64,000 nt of DNA from Fagopyrum homotropicum (taxonomy: Eukaryota > Streptophyta > Magnoliopsida > Caryophyllales > Polygonaceae), in the NCBI GenBank assembly GCA_033239125.1, contig BSWB01000003.1, forward strand, positions 29,093,001-29,157,000. The letters are read 5' to 3'. The position numbers and the translations under genes are program-made. Position 1 is the first letter of the stretch, and each line of letters opens with the position of its first letter. Under the pieces are notes generated by a model. It saw only the letters and a program-made list of their open reading frames with translations, searched no databases and was not told the DNA's origin. This document shows, piece after piece, positions 56,015-64,000 of this stretch.

Positions 56015-57850
56015 TCAATCCGGGCGCGTTTCCTGGCAAACAAGATAATTCACAATATCAGCATACCAAGGTCCGTTTTTATCAGAAAGTTGGTGGATTG
56101 AATGTTCCACCAACTGAAGATGAATGTCAGAGAAGGGAGTAAGAAGTTTATTATTCTCAGTAGTCTCAGTCGACATCATCTCGCCATCGACCTCGGTCGA
56201 GGCGCAGAGGCGTTGACCGAGATGTTCTTCAGTCGCCTCGCTCGGTCCAGAAAGCGCCTCGGTCGAGGTACTGCGACTGGAGCCGAAACTGGAGATCCTC
56301 GTCTCCTGGATTAGCTTCTCAGTTTTAGCTCCTGGATCCTCTTCTAGTGCCTTTAAGCTCCGTATATCTACATCACAAGAAGCATCTATACCTTCCTTCA
56401 TTAAACTGAAGCTAATAATTCTTTCGAGTGGATCGTTAATGAGGATAGAGCTCACCAATTCTCTTGATTCTTCTTCATCGTAGATGTTGAACATATCATC
56501 AGTTAGCTGCTCCCCTTTCATGGCTGCAAGCAATGCGAACTCCACTTCATCGCCGCCAACGTTGAATTTCAACTTGGCGTTCTTGCAATCCACGTTGCAA
56601 CCCGAAGTTGCTAGAAATGGCCTCCCGAGAATAATAGGAACAGGATAATCTGCGGGAATGTCAAGCACAACAAAATCGATAGGTAGATAGAAGTTACCTA
56701 ACTTGACTGGAACGTCTTCCAAGATGCCCACGGGATGGGTAATGGAGCGATCCGCCATATAAAGTCGAATCTTGACCGGCTTGGGCTCTCCAAGTCCGAT
56801 CTTCACACATAGCTCCAGCGGATTGATGCTCACGTTGGCTCCTAGATCACAAAGGGCTTCACAAGTGACATCCCCAACTTGAATGGGAATGCAAAATGAG
56901 CCGGGATCTCTTAATTTAGGTGGCATCTTCTCCTTCATGATTTGAATAAGCTCCGAGGATTTAGATGTCATCCTAACTTCACCAAAGTCTTTCAGTTTCC
57001 TTTTCCTTGATACGATCTCCTTCAAGAACTTCCTATAGGCGGGCATTCCTAGAATAGCATCAAGGAAAGGAATGTTAATATGTAGTTTATTCATCAAGTC
57101 AAGGAACTTACCAAAGTGCTTGTCTAGATGTGCTCTGGCCCTTGACTGGGGGAATGGAAGTGGTGGTTTGTATGTTGGAGGTGGAACATAAACTTCAGTT
57201 TTCCCCTCCGCTTTCTGTGGCTCCACCTCGGTTGGCATCTCGGTCGAAGTGTTCTTCGACTGTATCGGGACCGAGGTGGTCTTCGTCGGTACTGGCACCG
57301 ACCGAGGTACTGGATCTGCAGTTTTCAGTCCACTCCTCGTAGTTATGGCCATGATCTGGCCCTTAGGGTTGCTCCCCGTCCTTGCTGGAACCTTCCCTGG
57401 ATCTCTTGGCGCTTCATTCGCCGTACTTGCAAGTTGTTGTTCAAAGGCCTTTTGGGCCTTCGAAAATGAAGTCATAGAAGTCTCCATAGCGTTGAGCTTG
57501 ATCAAGATAGCCTCCAGAACTGCGTCTTTCTTTTCCGGCTGAGACGAACTTGATCCTTGCCCTTGGCTTTTCAATGGAGTAGAAGAAGAAGAAGAAGGGG
57601 AAGAGAGTAAAGGGTTAGAGGAATCGTTAGAGTTGGAGTTTGAATGGTTATTACCGTTATTTTGGTTGTTCGCCTTCCAATTATTGCTATTGGATCCTCT
57701 ATTGTTGTTGTTGTTGTAATTGTTGTTACGGGGACCGTTGTTGTTGTTACGGTATCCGTTGTTGTTGTTCCTTTTCCCTTGCTCTTCCTTCTTGGTTTGA
57801 GCAACCAAGAGTTCCTTCAATTGCTTCACGTCATTCTTCAAAGACGTGAG
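56015..57850 (-). pseudogene. Gag tail, protease and linker of element C, fused to post-RNase H sequence
   Basis: A 608-aa open frame. It starts NDVKQLKELLVAQ, then an asparagine-rich tail (NNNNGYRNNNNGPRN, RGSNSNNW), SSSTPLKSQGQG, NPKGQIMAITTRSG and a linker. Protease carries CDLGANVSINP in place of the usual CDLGASVSIIP (two changes beside the active site), and IPADYPVPIILGRPFLATSG. The linker has STSTEAL words and ACCTCGGTCGAGGC (56190-56203). Then, without RT or RNase H, it runs NNKLLTPFSDIHLQLVEH...WYADIVNYLVC into the integrase. The clean in-frame fusion is the same as in I. Confidence 0.87.
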
Positions 57851-58941
57851 TTAATTGTTGTTGGGCTGAGTTTCTTGGAAGTTAACTCTTTTAACTCCAC
57901 CTTCAGCTCCTTGGTGGGTGTACTTCTCCATATGCAAAGCTTGCTTCTCGGTGAAGTCCCAAGCTTCGTCAATCGCCATGTCCATAAAGGTACCGGCGGA
58001 GAGTAGTTGGAGATTGAACTGGGTGCTTCCGTTCAGTCCCTTGAAGTATATCTCTAATAACTCTAGCTTTGGAATCCCATGATGTGGGCAATCCAAAAGA
58101 ATGTCCTTGAACCGCTCCCATGACTTGGACAAACTCTCCTTGTCCTTCATAATGAAAGCGTTGATCTTTCCTCTCATTTCAGCGGTTTTTGAGGGGGAAA
58201 GAATTTCGTCAAGAATTCCGTAGTCATCTCCTCCCATGTGCTGATTTTTCCTGGAGGAAGAGATTGATACCAAGTAAGAGCTCTATCTTTTAAAGAAAAG
58301 TAAAAAGGTCTTAGCTTGTAGTTGTTGTTTTCAATCCTCGGAGGTCTCAAGGTTTCCATCAAGATCTCATAGTTTTGAAGATGTTGATGTGGTGATTCCT
58401 TCTCTAGCCCTCCGAACTGGCATTGGCGAATCATAGACAGAACTTGCGGTCGAAGTTCATAGTCATGGTCCGCCGGATCTCCTAGATTAACTCCTGGACG
58501 CCTCAGTTGTTGATTGGGGTCCATCCTTTGACCTAGGGTTTGTGGGATTCCTACAAGAAGAACATCTCGGACTGGCCTCCAAAGTGGAAGTACATCGGCC
58601 GGGGCGTCAGGTACTGGAACCTGCCTCGGTCGAGGGTCAGCAACTGGGACCTGCATCGGTCGAGGATCAACTGGTGGATCTTCCCTCGGTCGAAGTAGAA
58701 TCTGGTCTCGTATGACTACCATCTCCGCTTCGATTGCTTCAGTCTTGGTGTGAGTTTCTTCCTTCTCTTGCCTTAGTTCTTCCCTGCTGAGGCGTAGCAG
58801 CTCTAACGCCTCTTTCAACTCGGCCTCAAGATTGCGGTTGTCTTGTTGGGCCATCTTCGCTTCTCTTAAGCGTCGCTTGTATGTCTTTTCTGGTTCGGGA
58901 TCGTAAGAAACGATTTCCTTCCCAGTGCGGGTTCTTCGCAT
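57851..58941 (-). pseudogene. Gag of element C, broken by a one-base loss
   Basis: Start MRRTRTGKEIVSYDPEPE (58941). The in-frame extension to 58974 is leader. Coiled-coil-prone NLEAELKEALELLRLSREELRQ, a linker of repeated PRPMQVPV/PRPRQVPV words coded by family-1 motif relatives, then QVLSMIRQCQFGGLEKESPHQHLQ, LRPFYFSLKDRALTWYQSLP and TTEFLTKFFPP. One C is missing from the C-run near 58193-58198 compared with A, shifting the frame. MRGKINAFIMKDKESLSKSW and LLDCPHHGIPKLELLEIYFKG continue in the other frame to a TAA at 57851-57853. Confidence 0.87.
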
Positions 58942-59043
58942 ATACCTAAGAAAGAACCTGCAAAAGTCACTCAAGTAGAGTGGTTAGTAGACACGGGGGC
59001 AAGTGCCCCAAGAGCAAACCGTACCGGCTCGGTCTAGACCAAG

Positions 59044-59061
59044 TCCCCGGCAACGGCGCCA
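59044..59061 (-). other. Primer binding site of element C (tRNA-Asp)
   Basis: Reverse complement reads TGGCGCCGTTGCCGGGGA, identical to that of A, six bases from the LTR. Confidence 0.92.
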
Positions 59062-59067
59062 AAAACT

Positions 59068-60821
59068 TGTTCGCTCCAAACGGTGTGCGCAAGCTTTAAA
59101 TTTATAACCCTAGACGTAAGCTTAAAACAAGGATGCGAACCCGCAGTGTACGGGTCAATCGTAGTAAAACGCAAGGAATTCCAAGGGTCGATCACAGGGA
59201 CTTAGTGAAACAAAGTCGATAACGGTAAGCTTCGTAATTACTAACCACAAGAGCAATTAAAACAATCAAAGATGAATAAGAAGTCAATAAAGCAAACATG
59301 CAATTCTAGGGATTAAAGCATCTAGTTGTGGTTCCAACTCAAGATCTAAAGATAAGCGGACAAAGCTGAGGTTTTTGCATAGGGAAGGTGTTACTAAAGT
59401 GGAATAGATCACCGGGTAAGTCTCACTACTCACTAATCCCAAACCGTAACTCCTATTACCGGGTAAGTCTCAAGGAATTATGATAAAGAATTATAACCTC
59501 GAACTAACACACCATCTAAGGGAATAGAATCAACCTTTACCGGGTAAGTCTCAGGCTAACTCACAAATATGGAATGGAAGCACACTCAAACCCCAATAAA
59601 GGATAAACCTTTATTACCTACACTTATGATCTTAGATACACAAACTAAGGAATTACCGGGTAAGTCTCATCCTAAGCTTGCATTGGAGCAGGAAAGGTGT
59701 AATAAGAATAGGATTTGGCAAACTCTAACACTTAACTCTCAGTTTCGGATCAGATAAGTCACCTCGGTCAGACGAATCCCACCCCGGCCGAGATGTTCAT
59801 CGACTGAACGAGATGCTTAGGGTTAAGGTTAAAGACTCGAACTTTCAGGGTCCTACTGGAATCTAAGATTATTCTATCATTGTTTTTCCCACAACCTTCA
59901 GCCAATCACCCTAGAATCACACAAAGAAATTAGCCACTCATCATCATCATGAAAGTATTAATCAAATATATGGGAAGAAGGTGAATATTTGAACAAGAAG
60001 AATTTAATCAAAAGACTTCAATAACTGAATCAAATATCACAACAAAAGGGTTCCTTGGATAGCAATCCAACAAGACTAGACAACAAGGAAGGGAATCTAA
60101 GATAATCTTACAAAAACCCTTCTAAAAGCTATAAAAGCTATGATCTTCAATCTTCCTTCAACCTTCAAAAAGGTTCTTCAAATCTTCCAATTGGAGTATG
60201 GCTGCTGTGTAATGAGTGTTCCGCGTGTAACAGGGTGCCGGATTTGTGGGAAATCCGACCCTTTTTATAGGAAAATAACCCTCCAAAGATAAAATATCTT
60301 AGAAAGATCTCTTCCCAGAAAAATAGGTAAAATATATGATCTAGCATATCTTCTTCCTTCCAGGAGTCAAGCCCAAAAATATTAGATCCCTTTCCAAAGA
60401 TAAAAGATCTCAGCCAAGAATAAAATATTCTCGCCGCGTCCCAGGTGTTCGCCTCGGTCGAGTCGACTTCCCTGGATCACCTCGGTCGAGATGGTCTGTG
60501 GCCAACCGAGGTGAGTCACAACTGAATTTGAAATCTCTCAAAACTGGTCCAAAGTGAATCTTTAATCCATGGCTATGCTTCCTGGATGGTTCCTTATGTT
60601 CCTCAATGTAGCTCCAATGACTCCATAGCTCCTTTTGCTCCTTTTTGATGCAAAACGTGCCATTTTACCTACGATTCCAACAAAACTAGGTGTAGACCTC
60701 GATTCTCGCAAAGGTAGATGAAATGGTAATATAATCACATAATATACATATAAACATGCAGATTATGAAAGATAAAACGTCCAAACAAACCCTAAAATAT
60801 AGACTATAATTCATGCTATCA
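59068..60821 (-). repeat. 5' LTR of element C
   Basis: 1754 bp, TGTTCGCTCC (59068) to GCTATCA (60821). Nearly identical to 49490-51243. Minus-strand TATA near 60258; family-1 motifs at 59758-59800 and 60440-60510. Confidence 0.94.
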
Positions 60822-61712
60822 CAAATCCTGAAATCTCTCCCAAGATTGAAACAAACTTTCGTTAGATCTCATACAAAATGCATTAATCTTACCTCTTAGC
60901 TCCGCCGTTTTAGATGGCGGAAAGAACTTAGTGAGGAACTCCGCGGAAAGATCCTCCCATGTCTCAAGCTTTCCACTTGGAAGAGCTTGATACCAAGACA
61001 ATGCTTTCCCCTTCAAGGAGAAGAAGAAAGGCTTGAGTTTGTAGCTGTTGGTAGTTGCGTTCTTAGGCTTCATTGTCTCCATCATAATCTCAAAGTTTTG
61101 TAGATGTTGGTGTGGAGATTCAGCACTTGTTCCACCAAATTGGTTTTGGCGAACAATGGTAATAACTTGAGGGTTGAAGCTAAACCCTTGTACATCATCA
61201 GCATCAAAGTTCACACCTAGACGGCGTGGTTGCTGCGTTGGATCCATCCTTTGGCCAAGAGTTCTTGGCTCTTCTTCCACACGTTCGACCCTCACATTCC
61301 TAGGTGGAACACGGCGATTTGCAGCTGGCCGTGGAAAGAATGGATTCACATTGATCGTGGGATCAATTTCCTCTAGCGGTGGCATGGAGGAGTCGCTATC
61401 CTCATTGGATGAGTTGGCTCTAACCGATCTTCCCAGTCTCCTCCTTTTCTTTTTCTCCTTATGTTTGTTTATCTCCAACCTCATTTGGAACATCATGTCC
61501 AATAGATCATCAACCTTTGTTTGATGACGATCCATCTCTTCCCTACGAGTTTTCTCACTCCATTGGAGTTGAGCTTCCTTTTCCGCTAACTCCGATTGGA
61601 GATCACGTTCTCTTTCTTCAGCCATTTTCTTTTCCTTATGCTTTCTCCTTAAAGTCCTCTCAAGCTCTTGATCAAGAGGTAAGAGGTCTTCTTTATTCCT
61701 AGACCTGCGCAT
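60822..61712 (-). pseudogene. Gag N-terminal part of element D
   Basis: Met at 61712 (MRRSRNKEDLLPLDQELE), parallel to the MRRTRTG start of C. A long charged, coiled-coil-prone stretch follows (KMAEERERDLQSELAEKEAQLQ, RREEMDRHQTKVDDLL, KHKEKKKRRR). Then come acidic/serine sequence, TLGQRMDPTQQPRRLGVNF and the gag capsid domain: FNPQVITIVRQNQFGG, ESPHQHLQNFEIMMETM, LKPFFFSLKGKALSWYQALP, WEDLSAEFLTKFFPPSKTAE and SNESLFQSWERFQDL, where element C interrupts it. The frame is open throughout and resumes at 49489. PBS and 5' LTR of D lie just upstream. Confidence 0.88.
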
Positions 61713-61790
61713 GCACTTGAAAAGATATCAAATAACAAGGGAGAAGCTCCCAAGCTTGACAACCGATAACCGAATTCGGCCTAAACCAAA

Positions 61791-61808
61791 TCCCCGGCAA
61801 CGGCGCCA
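61791..61808 (-). other. Primer binding site of element D (tRNA-Asp)
   Basis: Reverse complement TGGCGCCGTTGCCGGGGA, identical to that of family 1, six bases from the LTR. Both families use the same primer. Confidence 0.92.
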
Positions 61809-61814
61809 AACACT

Positions 61815-63519
61815 TGTTCGCCACTTAGTGTGCGTGCAAATAAGCTTTAATTATAAAACTAGAATCAAGCAAGCGAACCCGCAGTGTACGGATCGATATA
61901 GTTAAGCAAGAATTCCAGAGTATCGAACACAGGGATTTGGGGGTTAAATCCAATTATAGAATTATCAAGCGAGTAAATGTATGAGCTTTTGTAAATATTG
62001 GGAAAACAACAGTCCTAAAGATCCAGGAATCCAGATGTGGAAATCGATTCAAGATATACTAAAGATGTAAGGACAGAGTTAAGGTATGCAAAGGTATACG
62101 AATGTAAGGTAATCGTACGGTGAAGTTCCAAAAACCTTATATGACTCACCTAAAAGACACTCTCTATAAAGGTTGTTGAGGCTTCAATATAGAAAGGTTC
62201 TAAAGGTAAGAATTAACGTCAAATACCCAAACATGTAATCGAAGGATCAAGACTAACTAAACCGATTAAGGTTGTGACACTCAAAATCGAGGTAGAGGTT
62301 GTTGAGGCTTCACTACCACCTAGAAAAGGCAAGCCAAGACTAAGTTAAAGCAAATCTTTAACTTTGGATTAAAGTAAAAGCAAGTTCGTAAACTGACACA
62401 AAATTACGGGTAGTTCTTGAGTTCCATGGCCGTAGAAGCTCAATAACAGACCGTGGATTAGGTTCGTCGGCGATTCTCTCTAACCCTCAGGGTCCAATCT
62501 GTTTACGATCGATCTATCATCATCTAAGCCACAACTATCAACCCTTCACCTTAGAATTGCTAAAGGGTTTTAGCCAACAATAGTCATATTGATATCAATT
62601 TCAAGGTTTAAAAGAATGAAAGATGAAAACTTCCAAAAACCTTCAATAACTTTCAAATCAATCTCAAATCCACAAATCAAGAACAATAATGTTAATAGAT
62701 TCGGAATAACACAAACAATCACGAATCTTAGATAAGAAGGAAGAACGGGATGTCAATCCGTCTTCTAAATCAAACCTAAAGATGAAGCGTAACCTTCTCG
62801 CGAACAATCTTCCAAATCTTCAACTCTTCCGTCAATCCGGAAATCTCAATAGCAAAGCGCAAATCTCTCAATCACAATCTCCGCAAAAGCGCGCAACTAG
62901 GGTAAGTCCAAACGTAAGCGAAGGTGCGTCTAAGCAGAGGTGACGGAATCTCTCTTCTTCCGTCCTTTTATAGGGTAAGATAAAATATAAGCCCGGCCCA
63001 ATTGCATAGAAGATCGTGGCTTAAAATATTGCGTAAAAGATCGCCAAGATCACGGTCGTGGAAGGGTTCCACGCCCGTAATTTAGAGCGTGGAAGTTGGT
63101 CACGGTTTGACACAACCCTCCACGGCCGTGCAAGTTGCTGGAATGCACCACGCCTCTCTTGCCAAGTTCCACGGCCGTGGACTAGAACGTGGAATGTAGT
63201 AAGGCCGTATTTTAGAGCGTGGTTTAGAGCTAGTTCGTGGTTTTCCTTAGCCTCGTGCCATTCTTCAAGTTAGCACCTTCCTTAGCTCCTAGAGATGTCC
63301 TCAATCCTTGGACATGCTCAATCAAACTCCATTCTTGCTCAATCCGTTCGGAAATAGCTCTTAATTGCCTACAATCAACATAAAGCTTGTGTAGATCTCT
63401 ATATCGACAATATAGACAAACTAGCTCACAAATGCATCAATGCTTAATCAATGACTATCAATATGGATGAAATACACTTAGAAAACGTGCCTAAAATATC
63501 ACAATATTTCATGCTAACA
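61815..63519 (-). repeat. 5' LTR of element D
   Basis: 1705 bp, TGTTCGCCAC (61815) to TGCTAACA (63519). The uninterrupted family-2 LTR in the window. Minus-strand TATA near 62960; palindrome derivatives clustered at 63048-63225, including TTCCACGGCCGTGG (63167-63180). Site 62892-62900 is the empty-site equivalent of the element A insertion. Confidence 0.93.
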
Positions 63520-64000
63520 ACAATGAAGTATGAACCTCCGTCACTAAAGATGGTCCGCGGTGTCCCAAACCTTGGGAAAATAGTTCTATTAAAGAACTTG
63601 ACAACAACCATGGCATCATTAGTTGGAGAGGCAATAACTTCAACCCATCTCGAAACATAATCTCCAACTTGAAGTATGTATTGGTTTCCACAAGATGATA
63701 GGAAAGGTCCCATGAAGTTGACTCCCTAAACGTCGAAGATTTCCACCTCCTGAATGTTGTTGAGAGGCATCTTGTTTCTCCTAGAGATATTTCATGTTCT
63801 TTGACAAGCATCGCAACAAGAAACAAAGGTTTGTACATCCTTAAATAAAGTAGGCCAAAAATATCCGGATTGCAATACCTTAGCGCTAGTTTTATTGGAA
63901 CTAGCGTGTCCTCCACAAGTGAATGACAATGACGAATGAATCTTTGGATTTCGTTCTCCGGCATAGATCTCCTAATGGTGCCGTCGGGAGCTCTCTTGAA
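63520..64000 (-). pseudogene. Integrase N-terminal half of element E
   Basis: Reads from the right edge: PEN-E-IQRFIRHCHS (HHCC start, then a small deletion and frame change near 63918), CDACQ-equivalent near 63800, TAG in place of tryptophan in DVWGV (63727-63729), MGPFLSSCGNQYIL, VSRWVEVIASPTNDAMVVVKFFNRTIFPRFGTPRT and FSDGGSYFI. D interrupts it there, and 22590 continues with ARRFKALL. Coding upstream is outside the window. Confidence 0.85.

Larger units (their letters stand above)
49490..60821 (-). mobile_element. Element C: Athila-type retrotransposon, family 1, RT-less form
   Basis: 11,332 bp with 1754-bp LTRs (49490-51243 and 59068-60821). Target copies are AAAAT (49485-49489) and CAAAT (60822-60826), one change. 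Order on the minus strand: 5' LTR, PBS 59044-59061, gag, protease, linker, integrase with RT-RNase H deleted, leader, env-position gene, 3' non-coding region, 3' LTR. LTRs differ at about 25-30 sites by eye, so insertion into D gag was recent. Confidence 0.94.
22591..63519 (-). mobile_element. Element D: best-preserved Athila-type retrotransposon, family 2
   Basis: Structure on the minus strand from the right: 5' LTR 61815-63519, PBS 61791-61808, gag 61712-60822 continuing at 49489-48954, protease-RT-RNase H 48917-45732, integrase 45728-44529, leader, env-position gene 43625-42054, 3' non-coding region, 3' LTR 40688-40066 and 23673-22591. Its own length is about 13.2 kb once A and C are removed. 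Target site: GCAAT (22586-22590) against ACAAT (63520-63524), one change. It interrupts the integrase of E. The two LTRs differ by roughly 35-40 substitutions by eye in 1.7 kb, more than the LTR pairs of A or C, as nesting order requires. Confidence 0.93.
9635..64000 (-). mobile_element. Element E: Athila-type retrotransposon, family 2, interrupted, running off the right edge
   Basis: Parts on the minus strand: 3' LTR (9635-11008 and 12775-13010), 3' non-coding region (13011-14461), env-position gene in three pieces (14462-14811, 17375-18261, 20783-21091), leader (21092-21917), integrase (21918-22590 and 63520-64000). It inserted into the protease of element I. Left flank is ATGAT (9630-9634); the right flank is outside the window. 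It was later hit by H, G, F and D. Its LTR is clearly diverged from that of D, so it is an older subfamily member. Confidence 0.88.

Noticed and set aside
57571..57804. Threonine-rich 77-aa frame
   Set aside because: Out-of-frame reading of the codons that encode the asparagine-rich gag tail of C.

Overview
The window is plant nuclear heterochromatin, almost certainly from a flowering plant. No ordinary host gene is visible. Nearly every base belongs to a multi-level nest of LTR retrotransposons, mostly Athila-type Ty3/gypsy elements. The evidence is a primer binding site complementary to the 3' end of plant tRNA-Asp, gag/protease/RT (FMDD)/RNase H/integrase domains, and a further ORF in the envelope position. 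One CACTA transposon and one Ty1/copia remnant are also present. The genus cannot be named from sequence alone. || Nesting, outermost first: copia gag-protease remnant (1-422, minus) < element I (family 1, minus, from 423) < element E (family 2, minus, from 9635, continuing past the right edge) < element D (family 2, minus, 22591-63519) < element A (family 1, plus, 23674-40060, inside D's 3' LTR) < truncated CACTA element K (32838-37968). Element C (family 1, minus, 49490-60821) sits in the gag of D. Solo LTRs J (7556-9304, in I), H (11009-12769, in the 3' LTR of E), G (14812-17374) and F (19551-20782 plus a partial duplicate; both G and F in the E env-position gene) fill the rest. Target-site duplications are readable for A (TGCAA), C (ATTTT with one change), D (ATTGC with one change), J (ATCCT), H (CTTAG), G (AGCCC) and F (AAACT). 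|| Two LTR families occur. Family 1 LTRs are about 1.75 kb, run from TGATAGC to GAACA and carry four GAGACTTACCCGGTAA-type repeats downstream of the TATA box. Family 2 LTRs are about 1.7 kb and run from TGTTAGC to CGAACA. D is the best-preserved element: gag-pro-RT-RH-IN is one frame with three nonsense codons, and its env-position gene has one. A has lost the integrase. I and C share the same loss of RT-RNase H, so they form a non-autonomous lineage. All elements look defective as they stand, with complementary losses. || The most unusual structure is outside the enzymes. (i) Each family carries its own dispersed inverted-repeat motif (family 1 ACCTCG-N2-CGAGGT; family 2 TTCCACGGCCGTGGAA) in LTRs, leaders, 3' regions and even coding linkers. 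(ii) All five elements have a strong hairpin just before the 3' polypurine-like tract, and a second hairpin plus tract just after the env-position gene. (iii) About 170-200 bp of non-coding sequence between those two modules is far better conserved than its surroundings in both families. (iv) The env-position protein shows no membrane segment and has basic, nuclear-signal-like stretches. Together these suggest a cis/trans regulatory system in these retrotransposons; that reading is inference.
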